NCBI GenBank assembly: GCA_029582265.1
Contig: CM055817.1
Span: 23,318,161 to 23,382,160 of the forward strand
Direction of reading: 5' to 3'
DNA length: 64,000 bases
DNA from: Zoroaster sp. YZ-2022
Lineage: Eukaryota; Echinodermata; Asteroidea; Forcipulatida; Zoroasteridae
The notes below the pieces were generated by a model. It was not told the origin of the DNA and ran no database searches. It saw only the letters and a list, made by a program, of their open reading frames with translations. A program made the translations under genes and the position numbers. Of this stretch, positions 45,484 through 58,052 are shown piece after piece (position 1 is the stretch's first letter; each line of letters starts with the position of its first letter).

Positions 45484-45885
45484 TAACCCTCCTATTATCA
45501 GTGTACACTGTAGTTCTTCACAAATTGGACCCATACTTCAAAATGTCTCAACTGGGACATATTGTGGTACGCACTTTCTTATCTAATGATTAATGGCATA
45601 GCCCAAGGCTCTTCAGAGAGATGAGGTAAACTGAAGCAGCCACCTGCTTTGTTTCATTGCAAGGCTAACTTGAAATAAACCAGTGCAGTAACTTGCGGTA
45701 TACACGTACTGTGTGAGGATCAGAACAGTTTGGTTTTTGTCCCATACCCAGGGGCATTTTGGGGTATCCATGTACCATTCTTCTGTACAGTATGCAATAT
45801 TTTGAGGCATGCACACAAAAAGCATTGTGTACTTAGCAGTTCTTTTTTTGCAGCATTTTGGAGACTGCATGTATACAAGGGTTAA
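45484..45885 (-). mobile_element. TTAA-type element, copy 2 of the pair
   Basis: TAACCCTCCTATTATCAG to GTATACAAGGGTTAA, the reverse complement of 42961-43352 with scattered differences. Confidence 0.75.
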
Positions 45886-46974
45886 TGTACATGGATGTGT
45901 ATGTGTTATTAGCAGACGACAAAATGGCCAACATCTCACTGGATGTGCATGTATCCATTGCTCAAAATTTCCCACAATATCGTTTCCAATCCTCACTTGA
46001 CCATGTTGAGCGCAATCTAGGGATTTGCGCAATCTGCAGATTGTGGGCAGGCACAATATCTGCAGATTTCCAGCCTCGTTTTCGCCGACCTACATGGATT
46101 GCGCGCGTAATCTCGAGATTGTCCCCCCAACTTTTAACGCGCAAAAATTATGGACTTCAGCGTGGCGACTACTAATGCAGCCAGAATGAGTTATTGATGC
46201 TTGTGTACCAACCAGTTCACTCACGTTTATACGTAAGGTGTTCCAATCAAAGTCAGGCAGTGTATTAAGTAATTCACAGAGCGTTATTTAAAAAAAAGTT
46301 GCCCTGAAATTTGAGTGCTTTATTACTCCAAGTTATTGTTTTGGGCTAAAATAAAATAGAGCTTGTTTTGCTTGTAAGTATCTGTCATTTTTCGGTAGAT
46401 AATATTTGCACATGGATGTCTTTTTGCCATTGCTCTCTCTGTCAGCGTATTTAATTTGTTGCTTAATGTTGTCTTTTTCGTTCTTTTCCGTCCTAACTTG
46501 CTTCAGCGGCCCTCCAGTGGTGTAACGGGGCAGGGAGGGGGGTGGGGGTGTAAAGAGGTATATAATGTTTAGTGAGTTTCTTGTGGTAGGATGGCCTTGT
46601 AGAGGTGCTGGTCACCTGTTCTATCTTACCATTCACTGGCTTTGTTTAAAATGAATTTTTGTGTATTTGTAGTTTATTAGGGTTTGGTTTTATATTTAAT
46701 TGATGTAATCTGATTGCCAGTGTAAAATGTAATAAAATTAAAAAAAATAAAAAATTTGTTGTGTGGAAATAAATTTGATCACCACTTTAAAATTTGGCTG
46801 TCCCTTTTACCTTTTTCAGTCTTGGCTTATTGTGTATTGTCTGTGTACGTAATTCGCCGCACTTGTGAAATGATGCACTTACCTTTGGCTTAGCATTTCT
46901 CGGAAAACTTACAAAACTATAGCGTATTACTGGTTGCTAGGTCATGCTCATTACAAAAATAAAAATCATAAATA
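45886..46974. other. JMJD6 intron 1, nothing firm
   Basis: 45890-46150 repeats parts of 45400-45480 (GACGACAAAATGGCCAACAT) and has inverted AATCTGCAGATTG motifs. 46150-46975 is AT-rich, and its end resembles a LINE 3' end (AATGTAATAAAATTAAAAAA near 46727). Confidence 0.4.
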
Positions 46975-47287
46975 TTAACCCTAACCCTCCAGGGTATTTT
47001 GGCTAGAAACCCTGCCAGACGCATCAGATTGCATCGTTTGTCAAAGTGACTTGGCTGCAGAGTGCAGCAAGATCCATCTGGTCACAAATCTCAAGGCTGA
47101 ACTGCCTCAGAGTCTGTGGTCACCCAACGCAGCAGGAGACAACTCTGGCATTGTTCAATGGGGGGGCCAGCTCTCAATAGCCTCAGACTTGGCTGCTTAT
47201 GCACTGGTGTTGACAGCTGAATGCATCAAAGTGCACCAGACTTTTCCACCTGATGCACTGTGCTGCGTCTGGCAGGGTTAGGGTTAA
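46975..47287. mobile_element. TTAA-type element (CCCTAACCCTCC ends)
   Basis: TTAACCCTAACCCTCCAGGG to CTGGCAGGGTTAGGGTTAA, 313 bp, TTAA-flanked. The 76-residue frame inside is not considered a gene. Confidence 0.7.
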
Positions 47288-47449
47288 GGGACGTAGATGA
47301 ACTCAATTTTTTTTCATGAGCATCTGTGATTTTATTGTTCTATGCCGTCAATGAGCTGTTGTCTGTGGAAACCAAAATATATGAATGATCTGTATTTGCA
47401 ATGTTTTTTTTTAAACAAATACTGATCCTCAAAATGGACATAATTCCTT

Positions 47450-47812
47450 ATAATAATAATAATAATAATGTATAGATTTATATAGCGCACGTATCCACCA
47501 ACTAAGTGGCGCTCAAGGCGCATTATATTATTATCCCTGCTCATAAGGCTCATAAGGCTCATAAATCATTCCTGAAACCATCTCAGCTCCCTGGGGAGTA
47601 TACAGCTCAATTGCTGCCATTTCTAGCGCATATAGAGCAAACCATCTCTGCCTTCACAGGTACCCATTTGACCCCTGGGTGGAGAGAAGCAATTATGGTT
47701 AAGTGTCTTGCTCAAGGACACAGGGGTCACGGCCGGGGCTCGAACCCACACTCTGCTGCTGGCAACACCAGAACTTGAGTTCAGTGCGCTAGACCGCACG
47801 ACAATCCACTTT
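47450..47812 (-). mobile_element. tRNA-derived SINE
   Basis: (AAT)n, then the GCGCACGTATCCACCAACTA tail, CTCAGCTCCCTGGGGAG body, and a head with B-box complement GGCTCGAACCC at about 47736. Same family as 18164-18521, inverted. Confidence 0.75.
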
Positions 47813-47996
47813 GCGTGCATTATACAACACACGGGACCTACGGCTTTACGTCCCATCCGAAGGACGAAGCAATTATGGTTAAGTACCTTGCTCAAGGACA
47901 CAAGTGTCACGACCGGGGCTCGAACCCACACCCTGCTGCTGGCAACACCAGAACTTGAGTTCGGTGCGCTAGACCGCTCGGCCACGACACTCCATG
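47813..47996 (-). mobile_element. Second SINE head fused to the first
   Basis: AAGCAATTATGGTTAAGTAC to CTAGACCGCTCGGCCACGAC repeats the head half of the preceding SINE. Between them lies ACGGGACCTACGGCTTTACG, typical of another repeat. A partial tandem or nested insertion. Confidence 0.6.
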
Positions 47997-48783
47997 GAAC
48001 AAACGAAAGAAGACTACTTAATTTGACTTTTATTTGACAAAATGTTACCAGCATTTTTACACATAAAAGTTTTAAAGTACTTTCTGCAAAAATGTTAACC
48101 ACCTTCCATTTTATTGGTCTTTCAAGAATAAGCCTTATCGCTAATAAGTAATAGCACTGAAGCAACTGCCGCAAAGCATACTGGGATACAAAAAGGGGCA
48201 TCTGTTTGGCGCAGCTTTTGTGACGTCAATAATATTTTATTTGTCCGCGTGGCACGCAGTGGCGCTGTTGCGCCCACAGACATCCCACAATTCCTTGCAG
48301 CTGCTATTAGCGATAAGGCTTATTGATTAAAAGTTTTCAGAGCTTCTCCAAATTATACCATTTTATTTTAAAAATCTAAAAAACAATATTTTATTTTAAA
48401 GATTAAAAACAATTTTACAACCATCTGGAATAAGAAAATAAGATGAAACATGATTCAACTGTTTTTCTTGGGTACATTTTCTGGGTACATTTTCTGTGCC
48501 CCCATAAACTTTAACAGTTTGGGGGTGAGTCATCATACATGTACCAACATCAAATTTTTGATGACCACAATTCTGTGCGTCTCAATAAACGGCGCTCAAG
48601 ACGTCCACGTGTATGATCATGCATTGAAATTCTGCATTTTACAAGAGAATCCTTCACTGAAACAAACTGAAACACCAAACTACTAATTTCATTTGTAAGT
48701 TACTGTCCAGTTGATTATAAATCCTTAGGTGCGTCATTTGGGGTAAATTGAGGATATTTATTTTGTTTATCTCAAAATGGGTA
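47997..48783. other. JMJD6 intron 1, nothing recognised
   Basis: 48115-48140 and 48303-48325 carry inverted AAGCCTTATCGCTAATA motifs, suggesting a small TIR element of about 210 bp. No other structure was seen. Confidence 0.4.
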
Positions 48784-51700
48784 GAATGTCATATCTGGCC
48801 GCCACTATTTTTCATTAAATATAACCAATAATGTAATCTTACCTACCTGGTAAGGTGGAGAACATATGGATGATGATGGACATATACTTCAAATTATTCC
48901 AGGATATTTATTTCATGAAAAATCAGTAATTTTTTGTATACGATGACTTCCTCAGTCATGTCAGTCTGATCTTGTAAACTCCACAATTAGTGACCAACAC
49001 AGTCATTGTAATAATAATAATAATAATAATAAAGATTTTTAGCGCACATATCCACCCTGCTGGGCGCTCAAGGCGCGGAAACAAAGAAAAAACATTAATA
49101 CAAACAATATACAATGATAGCATAGGGAAAACAAATTATGTACCGAGATACATGTACCTACAATGCAATTACAAATATACATCATCTTTGAAGAGTTGTG
49201 ACATAAGATGAGTTTTAAGCATCGACTTGAATCTGGTTATACTATGACAAGATTTGAGTTTAGTTGGAAGATGATTCCAGAGTCTCGGAGCTGCGACAGA
49301 AAGCGACCTATCACCCCAGTTCCGTTTTGAAGTTGGTTCCTTGAGGGTGACATGTTGCTGGGCGCAAATTGCGTGATGGAGTGTAGACTTTAAGTAGTTC
49401 AGAAATATAAATTGGGCAATGTTATTAAAGATTTGTGAACAATTAGCATAAGTTTAAAACAATTCTCTGTGAAACAGGAAGCCAGTGCAGTTCTTTCAAG
49501 ATTGGCGTGATATGGCATGACTTTCTGGACAAAGTCACAACACGAGCTGCTGTGTTTGTATGTGCTGAAGGCAGATATTTGATTCTTGGAGACCGTGAGG
49601 AGAGTATTCCGTTATCGAGCCGTGATGTGACAAATGCATGTATAATTTGTTCAGCAGCACTTTTATTCAAATATTTCCTAATTCGGCTTATATTTCTGAT
49701 ATGAAATGATGATATCACGAACAATGTTGGAGATACATGTATGTGGTTTTAAAGTCATTGTCGAGTCAAATATAACACCCAAATTACGTGCATGTAATGA
49801 GGGGGTTATCTAAATTGTAATAAATGGAAGAGAAACTTTAGACAATTGCTGGCGTGATCCAAATAGAACAATTCTGTTTTTCAACGTTCAATTTCAGGAA
49901 GTTTGTCTCATCAACCCGAATCTCTTGAATACATTTCTCCAGTGTTTTAATGCAGGGAATCAGCAGGTTCTTGAGAAGATTTAAAAGTAATGTAAAACTG
50001 CGTGTCATCAAGCGTAAACATGGTAATTTAAATTATACTTCAAAATGATATCACGAACTGGAAAGGTATAAACAGTAAACCACTGTGGGCGAGCACACAG
50101 CCTTGGGGTACAGAATAGTCAAGAGTAACAGGCTCGGAGATAGCGCTACCAATACAAACATGCTGAGGCCTATTTAAAAGGTGGGACTTACACCAATCCA
50201 GGGCCGTCATGTGTTCCAAGATGATATTGAAGGCGGGGAGAAGGATTTCATGATCGACAGTGTCAAGCGGTAACTTAAGTCGAACAAAACTAATGCAGTG
50301 ATTTTCCCTCATCCATGGCAGATAAAATGTCATTGTTGGCCTTGAAGAAGAGCAGTTTCCGTTCCATGAAATGGTTTGTAGGCTGACTGAAATGTGTCCG
50401 ACAGGTTATTGAACATGGTCAGAGATCCGTGATGAAACAACTGCTCGATTGTTTTCCAAGGTGCTTTAAATTCGCTACTGGTCGGTAATTTTTGAAAACT
50501 TCCTTGTCCAAATTGGGTTTCTTTAGGGTGGTTTAACATGAGCAACCTTCTGGCTATTAGAAACAACCGGAAGAAAGAGATCTGTTTACAATAATTGTGA
50601 TATACTTAGCAAACACATCAATATTTTTGTTTTATTAGTGAAGTTGGCACTGGATCAAGTTCACATGATTTTGATAAGCGATTTCATGATGAGTTTCTTG
50701 ATCTCCGTAACACTAGTAGGCTCAAACATGGACAGTCTACATTGTGGATCACTTGCGTGATGGTGTTTGTGATAGAATGGCAGGTACTGAGGGAAAGAAA
50801 CGACGGATATTCTCAATTTTGTGACAAAAAGTTTGAAAAAGCATTTGCGAGGTCCTGATCGGAGTGTAGATGGAGCACTGGAGCTTTGGGTTTTATGAAG
50901 CAGCTTTTCAACAATAAAGAGTTTTCTGATCACCAGAGCTATCTTCCACAAGAGATGAGTAGTGAGTTATTTTTGCCTGGTTAATCATGTTCTTCACAAT
51001 ATCACGTTGGTTACAGTATTCTTGCCGATGTACTCCAAGTTTCCCATTGTCACGCCATCTTCGCTCAAGTTGACGCGGATTTTCCTTGCATACACGGATA
51101 TCATCATTGAACCAGGGGATTCAGATTGTAGTTTAACAGTTCGAGTTTTGCGGGCATGATCATCCAAGATGTTGCGGACAGTAGATTCAAATAGACTGAC
51201 ACAAGAATCCAGCTCACCATCTTCAAGGTTTACATTTTCCAGTTGAGATTCAATATCATGACATAAATCTTTAATATTTACTTTTTCCAGTGGCAAGTAG
51301 TTACAGAAATGGTAGGTATGGGAGGTTTTTAAGGTTCAAATTTACCATGATTGCATAATGATCAGATAAGCCAGGATGAATAGTTATATTAGAGATAAGA
51401 GGTAAAAGTATTTTCACAGCGTTATCATGAGGTCAAGACGGTGACCATACCGATGAGTGGGTGCTGTGATGTGCTGTATAAGTCCATGAGCAGAGAGCAG
51501 ATCTTTAAACTGATTTGCATAATTGTTTGAAATAATGTCCATATGAATGTTAAAATCGCGGTTAAAATAATGTCAGATGGGTGTAAGAGATAATCGACAA
51601 TTAATTTTTCAAATTCCTGCAGAAAACTGGAGAAGTTTACATGTTTACCATCAACATCCCTTTCTGGTCGATAAATATTAACAAGGCGAACAGATCTAGA

Positions 51701-53148
51701 GTTGCACGTTACCTCAGCATGCAGAGATTAAAATGTTAGGTAGTCAATGTTAACACTTTTCATACTGACAGATAAACTGGACCTAAAGAGTAGTGCAACC
51801 CCTCCACCGGTCTTTATTGGTCTGGGGATATGATGGAGAGAGTAGCCAGCAGGAGTACACTCACGGGGTGGTAAGTCATCATTAGGTTTAAACCATGTCT
51901 CGGTTATGGCAACAAGATCCAAATTGTTTTGAAGTACAAAGTCAACAAATTCATCCGATTTGTTACATATGGATTGAGTGTTCAAGACACAGAGCTGAAG
52001 TTTAGACCATGGAGGAAGGAATCTGTTTTCCTTCCTCCATGTTTAGACTCATCGTGAACATTTGGAGTTGAAGTTATGCCAATGTCGCTTGTTGATGTGG
52101 TTGAGTTCACTGCTGGGGGTTGGTAAGGCTGGAGTGCTAGTTGTGTAAGTCTGTCCATTCTACGGCGACCAGCTTTTTTACCTCTATGTGTGCGGTGGTA
52201 TGTTTGGGGTTGATTAGCAAGTATTACAAGACAGTTCAATTGACTCATCAATCCTAAATAAGATAAAGCTACATCAGTACATGGAGCATTGCGAAGATTG
52301 AGTAGTTCATTACGGCTGTAGGAAATTTTATGGAGCTGGTGGGCGTTTGTGGGTGTGTTGATCAGTGTTTCAGGTCCAGGGTTTGGGTTTATGTCACCAG
52401 AAATTAAGAGTTCCAGGTGAAAGGTGGCAGATGAATTATCATGGTATGATATAGGCGTCTCAAGAATTTAAGATGATTTTAGTTGAACAATCTGTGATTG
52501 CATCTTGTGCAACCATCTACTGATGAGTCATTGAGACACCATGGTCTGGATAGCAGGAGTAGAATAAACAGGATGTAGACCTCCATTGTCTGATCACAAA
52601 GTTGTTGATCCAAACAAAAGGCTTGTGGTCAAGCTACAGGTTATAATCTCTAGCTACAGGCTATAATCTAAATCAGAGTTGACTGCACAAATAAATGAAG
52701 ATCCAAAATGTGTATACACTCAACAGTAAATTTTACTGCACAGACATACAAAAACAACAGTTTTTCACTTATTATAAGAAAACAAATGTACAAATACTCA
52801 CATAAAACGTCCAGTAGATTCCAGGTGTAATAAGAAATCCACTAGTATAAAAATGAAGACAAACTTGTAGCTACAAAACACTTACTTAGCACAAAAACTG
52901 GAGAGCTGTTATGAGTTGCTGCTTGTAAGGCGCTCACTCAACTATAATAGGATCCTTCTATTTTCTGAAGGGGAGGATTTTTTTAGAAGGGAATATATAT
53001 CAAGTCCGAAAACCATCATAAAAGTGGATTTTAAAGATAGTTTTTGCTTTCTGTACCACCAAAAATCGATAGAATGATTTTTTAACTGGAATAGTGGTTG
53101 CAATTTTTTTTTTTAAAAGCCCTTAAAAAGTGGCGGCCGGATACATTC
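48784..53148 (-). mobile_element. TIR element B, fifth copy, split by a CR1-like LINE
   Basis: Left part 48784-49009 and right part 52939-53148 are the two halves of element B in reverse orientation, with GAATGTCATATCTGGCCGCC and the inverse end. The LINE fills the space between. Confidence 0.8.
49010..52938 (-). mobile_element. CR1-like non-LTR retrotransposon, about 3.9 kb, degraded
   Basis: Minus strand, 5' to 3'. A cysteine-poor leader region is at 52251-51982. The endonuclease N-terminus is at 51985-51728 (LDLVAITETWFKPNDD, TGGGVALLFR). A linker with DHARKTRTVKL and YARKIRVN follows at 51296-50994. The reverse transcriptase starts at 50950-50660 (HHHASDPQCRLSMF), with LDTVDHEILL and VPQGCVL at 50333-50040, then the tail HITPILKELHWLPVSQRI at 49500. 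It ends in a 3' UTR with GCACATATCCACCC and (ATT)n. These motifs are those of the CR1/L2 group. Many frameshifts and stops make it inactive. Confidence 0.85.
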
Positions 53149-53596
53149 TTTCCCTCAAAATTCTTGTTGGCAATACAATACAATACGATACAAGTTGTGG
53201 CGTGAAATCATTGCATATACCTACCTCTCATCTAACACAAATAATTCCCAAATTGCGCAAATCCCTAGCCTAATATTGCGCTGCGCAATCTGGAGATTGT
53301 GCCCAATTTTGCTTAATCTCAAGATTGCGCAAATCCCAAGATTTGTGCTCAACTTTCCTCTCCTGAAGTGAATCCTCTATCATCTTTTTATTAAAGGAAA
53401 ATCTGTGATATTTGGTCATATTTAGACAGAAAAGTGGCGGTTGTATTCTACATTCTTTCCAGAACTACTTGACCTGCACTTAGGCTACGGCTGTTGTAAC
53501 AATGAATACAGAAAAGACAGTCAATAGCTGCTCCGTCCTCCGTCCCCCCAAGTCAAGAGTTACCTGTCAAAAATAATAATTTAAACCAAACGTTAC
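53149..53596. other. JMJD6 intron 1, first part
   Basis: 53270-53350 has inverted GCGCAATCTGGAGATTGTGC-type motifs as at 46015-46070. 53381-53458 resembles the 44878-44940 TIR-like end (AAAAGTGGCGG). Nothing coding was seen. Confidence 0.4.
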
Positions 53597-53651
53597 CCGG
53601 TCTGGCTGCTCGTTTAGCACTCCATATCCTTCTTCTTGTCTTCTCGTCCAT
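53597..53651 (-). CDS. JMJD6 exon 1
   Basis: Starts at ATG 53651 and encodes MDEKTRRRIWSAKRAARP plus one base, ending in G|GTAACG. The basic, arginine-rich start closely resembles the N-terminus of JMJD6 (bifunctional arginine demethylase and lysyl hydroxylase, a nuclear 2-oxoglutarate/Fe(II) JmjC oxygenase). In that family the N-terminus continues into the acidic, tryptophan-containing segment found here in exon 2. The split codon (G + AG) gives the expected Glu. Too short to be found by length. Recognised by the splice phase match with 40707. Confidence 0.85.
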
Positions 53652-53774
53652 TTCGCAAATACTTAACGGTACGCACCTTTCAGTCTCTCAAAAAAGCAAA
53701 CATGACAGGAAAACAGTTTAGAACTTTCCTTGTTAAAATGTTAAAATGCGCACAAAAGATATTAAAATGACAAA
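53652..53774. promoter_or_regulatory. Probable bidirectional promoter between JMJD6 and a plus-strand start
   Basis: Only 123 bp separate the JMJD6 ATG (minus) from a plus-strand ATG at 53775. No TATA box is seen. GACAAAATGGTGG near 53769 is like a YY1-type AANATGG site at a start codon. Head-to-head spacing this short implies a shared promoter if both genes are real. Confidence 0.4.
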
Positions 53775-53861
53775 ATGGTGGAACCTAGACGTCGCAAGCG
53801 GGAAATAACATGTCGAGAAAAGGCATGTGAAGCTTCGTCCCCACAAAAAATAACTCAATAT
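53775..53861 (+). CDS. Candidate short first exon, unidentified
   Basis: The ATG is in a strong context (AAAATGG). It reads MVEPRRRKREITCREKACEA then SSPQKITQY, 29 codons to a possible donor (TAT|GTAAAT). Basic start and QKITQYV would fit a PCNA-interacting (PIP) box pattern Q-x-x-I-x-x-Y if translation or splicing keeps that context. Reading through gives a stop at 53886. I do not recognise the gene and found no second exon. Support is position head-to-head with JMJD6, Kozak context and composition. Confidence 0.35.
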
Positions 53862-54103
53862 GTAAATCATATGTGGGGTCAATCATAATATAAAAAAATG
53901 AGAAAGCCAGAAGAAAAAAAAATCAGGGAACCAGCGAATAAAGCAGTTTGATGCTACACGTAATGCACTGGTTCCTCGCTCTGTAGGCGGCATTTGTTTT
54001 GGTAGGTATTTTAAATACTACGGAGGCTAAGATAGTCCATCATATTGTGCGGAATACGATGGTCCCTATTTCAGAAAAAATGACATTTCAAACCCCGTGC
54101 GTA

Positions 54104-54660
54104 CAATACAATACAATACAATACAATGAAGGCATTTATATAGCGCTCTTACACAAACGGTATCACAGCGCTTTACAGTGAGATGCAAGTACAATTTCAA
54201 AATACACAGTGTCTAAAATAAATGAGTCTTGAGAGATGTTTTAAATTGACTCAATGAAGAAGCATGACGGATACCAGATGGTAGTTCATTCCAAATTCTG
54301 GGTGCAGCAGTATAGAAACCCTTGTTAGCCGCAGTTAAATGTGTAGTTGGCTTTTTGAAGATACGGGAATCAGAATTTGAACGGAGTCCACTGTGGTTAG
54401 GTTGGTATGGTGTAATAAGCTCACAGAGATAGGATGGCGCAGAGTCAGTAAACCGAAACGATATCGATATTCCACCATGCAAAGCCTCAAAACTTATAAC
54501 ACATTTATAGGCAATAGTCAATGAAATCAATCCGGTCTTGAACGGGAAGCCAGTGAAGCTGTCGTAGGAGAGGGGACACATGGTCATACTTTTTAGCCTT
54601 GTGCGTACAGTAGTTATATGTCTAGATTCGGTTAATTCAGCTCGAAAAAGGTTGGGCACG
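54104..54660 (-). pseudogene. CR1-like LINE 3' end
   Basis: The minus strand reads PSYLCELITPYQPNHSGLRS and AAPRIWNELPSGIRHASSL then FKTSLKTHLF, the conserved C-terminal tail of CR1/L2 reverse transcriptases. It is followed by GCGCTTTACAGTGAG and (ATTGT)n at 54104-54126. The earlier HWLPVQDRI-type motif is in another frame, so at least one frameshift has occurred. Strongly 5'-truncated. Confidence 0.75.
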
Positions 54661-54857
54661 TGCAAGGGGATGGGGGTGGGGAGGGGGAACATGATTAAGC
54701 ATTATTATTTTCTAATAATAATTAATGACAAGTATGTCAGACGGAATATTTTTTATTGATTTTTTTTGTATTATTTTATTTAATTTTATTGATTTTTTTT
54801 AATTTTATTATTTTTTAATTTATTTTTTGGGGTATTATTATCTAGCTGCCGCTAGAG
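54660..54857. repeat. AT-rich low-complexity stretch
   Basis: T-rich sequence with short A interruptions, directly before the LINE fragment at 54858. Confidence 0.7.
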
Positions 54858-55214
54858 AAACCCCCCTCTAGCCTCCCCACCTGGATAGCAGAATGCTGGT
54901 CAGAACAGTGGAAGTCATCTACCACCAATTTGAAGAAGCTCATCACAGAGCCCTCTTCAAAACCAAGTGGCTGTGACCTTCCAAGAAAGGCCTGGGTCAA
55001 CCTGAACAGAATCAAAAGCGGAGTTGGACGTACGCAACAATTCCTGCACAAGATTGGAGCAGAATCATTGCCCAGCTGTGTTTGTGGAGAGATCCAGACT
55101 ATGGAACACATCATTGATGCCTGCCCCATCTACAAATCTCCACACGGCGTCCCTGGACTCCTGGAGTTGGATGAAGACACCATCAGCTGGCTGAACTCGG
55201 ACCTTCCTGTTTAG
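54858..55214 (+). pseudogene. Non-LTR retrotransposon ORF2 C-terminal fragment
   Basis: The plus strand reads RKAWVNLNRIKSGVGRTQQF then LPSCVCGEIQTMEHIIDACP, with the C-x-C...H...C pattern of the zinc-binding tail in several Jockey/RTE-type LINE ORF2 proteins, ending SWLNSDLPV and a stop. The frame is still open for about 94 residues. A T-rich tail follows. Confidence 0.65.
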
Positions 55215-55235
55215 CCGAGATGTGCAGATGGATTT

Positions 55236-55440
55236 CATACGAACGAACGATTTATTTTTTATTTTTTTATTTTTTTATTTTTTTATTTATTTTTTTTATT
55301 TTTTTTTTTTTATTTTTTTTTTTTATTTATTTTTTTTTAAATTTATTTTTTTAATTTTCTTTTTTTATGTGCTTATTTATTTATTATTTTTTATTTAATT
55401 TGTTTTTTAAATTAATTCATTTATTTATTTATTTTCGCAA
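55236..55440. repeat. T-rich low-complexity tail
   Basis: (ATTTTTTT)n-like stretch of about 200 bp after the LINE fragment. Confidence 0.85.
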
Positions 55441-55655
55441 TCTTTGTTTTTAAATCACAAATCGGGCAAACGTTGATATCCCTATGTGAAAAGAGTTTAA
55501 AACACAGCGCCGAAGAATTCCAGTCCATCCAGCAATTTTGGCTGCAATTGGACATCGTTTCATAGCAAAAAATATATAAATAAATAAAAGTGCCGAAGCG
55601 CGGGTCTGAGGATGACGCGCGCGAAGACCTCCAAACGGAGACCTCATGGCCTTAA
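55441..55655 (-). repeat. Dispersed repeat P, inverted copy
   Basis: AAATCGGGCAAACGTTGATA through CCAGCAATTTTGGCTGC to GGAGACCTCATGGCC. Same family as 40246-40490. Confidence 0.55.
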
Positions 55656-55873
55656 CTATCTCTCACCCCTCTCCCTCCCCCCCCCCCCCCCACTCGCTAA
55701 ACCTGAGGTGTTATATAAACTCCATCAGTGGTGTTCATACCGGGTGATCTTCCCAATAATATGAACACCATGGAAGTTTATTTTGACACCACAGGTGTTA
55801 TTTTAACACCCTAGTTTTTTGTAGAACAGATGTCGAGCGCAGCAGGTGTACGGATCAATGGACCATATAGAAG

Positions 55874-56040
<167 letters not shown>

Positions 56041-56390
56041 GTAGACTTATATAGCGCACGTATCCACCAAACTGGTGCTCAAGGCGCATTACATTTACCC
56101 CTGCTCATCAGGCTCATAAATTATTTCTGAAACCATCTCAGCTCCCTGGGGGGAGTATACAGCTCAATTGCTGTCATTTCGGCGCATATAGGGCTAATCA
56201 AACACAACAACCAACTCTGCTCTCACAGGTACCCATTTACCCCTGGGTGGAGAGAAGCAATTATGGTAAAGTGTCCTGCTCAAGGACACAAGTACTATGG
56301 TCGCGGTTGGGATTCGAACCCACATTCTGATGACTCGGCCATCAGAACACAAATCCGATGCACTAAACCGCTCGACCATAGACGTTATTC
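56041..56390 (-). mobile_element. tRNA-derived SINE
   Basis: TATAGCGCACGTATCCACC tail, body with CTCAGCTCCCTGGGGGGAG, and a head with GGGATTCGAACCCACATTC near 56308 and CCGCTCGACCATAG at the end. Same family as 18164 and 47450. Confidence 0.8.
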
Positions 56391-56579
56391 TAATAAACTA
56401 ATCTTGTAACCTCCAGTTCTTCAATCGGTCAATGATCAGGCATTTGCAGAGCGCCATCATTCTAGTTGCCTATTCCGATGCGCTTGTTGAAGTGAAGAAA
56501 AAAAATTAAAAACTAAATTTCATGATGAGATGCAACAGACTAAGTATAAGCAGATTTGAATAGATGTGTCTTAAGTTGG

Positions 56580-57000
<421 letters not shown>

Positions 57001-57680
57001 TTTTTTATTTATTTTTTTAAATTTTTTTTAAAATTATTATTTCACAGGGTACGAAAAAAGCAGTTACAAAACGAAACAAACATTAAAAATCATACAATGA
57101 TTACACAAGACACAATTATACAAAATAAAACCAATTGACAGCACCAAATGCGAACTGAATCACAATCAAGTGGATCTCCTGCCAGCAAACCAAACAAACA
57201 TTAAAAGTCTATAAAAATTTGTTTGAAAGTGTTTAACATATAAATTTGTCATTATTTTAGCAAATCAGTACTTACACCAGGAGTTAAAAGATGTTTTCTT
57301 AAAGCATTTATGAAAGGTACAACCAAAATAATCTGATCCTTAACATCTACAGGTAAAACTATCCCATATTCTACGAAACCTAATGATAAGCGAATGATGA
57401 AAAGCATGCATGGAGTCAAGTGTACGGAGTTGATAGGGAAGATCATTCCATAGTTTTGGTGCACAAGAAATGAAACTTCTACCACCTGATGAAGAGTGCC
57501 ACTGTTCTTGGAACGCTTAACAACAGTTTGTTTGAGGATCTAGGACGAGAATGGTATGCACACAGCATGTCTCGTATATACGCTGAGATTAAACCGTGAA
57601 GTGTTTTCCAAGTCAACAGTAGGATTTTGTAATTAATTCTTTGTTTTATGGTTACCCAGTGTAAGGCTATAAGCGTTAGG
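57001..57680 (-). pseudogene. LINE family Q 3' part
   Basis: The minus strand has FISCAPKLWNDLPYQLRTLD near 57440 (reverse-transcriptase tail) and downstream ATCACAATCAAGTGG and CCTGTGAAATAATAA, the 3' UTR shared with 3736-4027 and 39778-40075. Its 3' end meets the ATT tail of the plus-strand LINE, tail to tail. Confidence 0.65.
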
Positions 57681-58052
57681 GGTAATTAGTTATTTTCAGA
57701 ACTAATTGCTACTTAAGCACTCCCGCATCAAGGACCACGAAATCGACTGGCAGGCAGCTCAACTAATCACACCCATCGACACATGGCACCCCAGACGCAT
57801 CAGAGAGGCCATCGAGATCTTCAAACACGACACTGTTCCACAGGACATCGGTTTCTACATCAGCGATATTTGGCGACCACTACTACGGACTGAAGGATCT
57901 TCTATATCCAAAGTCCATAACCCACCCCAGACTGAGGGATCTCCTATATCCTAAGTCAACCACCCTCCTTCCCCCTGTGCTCGTTAACAACTGATTCAGT
58001 TCAGTGAGCACACACTCCTCTCCCCCCAACCCCTAGTCTCAACAGTTCCTAG

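Noticed and set aside
47051..47281. 76-residue plus-strand frame
   Set aside because: Lies wholly within a 313-bp TTAA-flanked element with inverted ends. No start, splice or family evidence.
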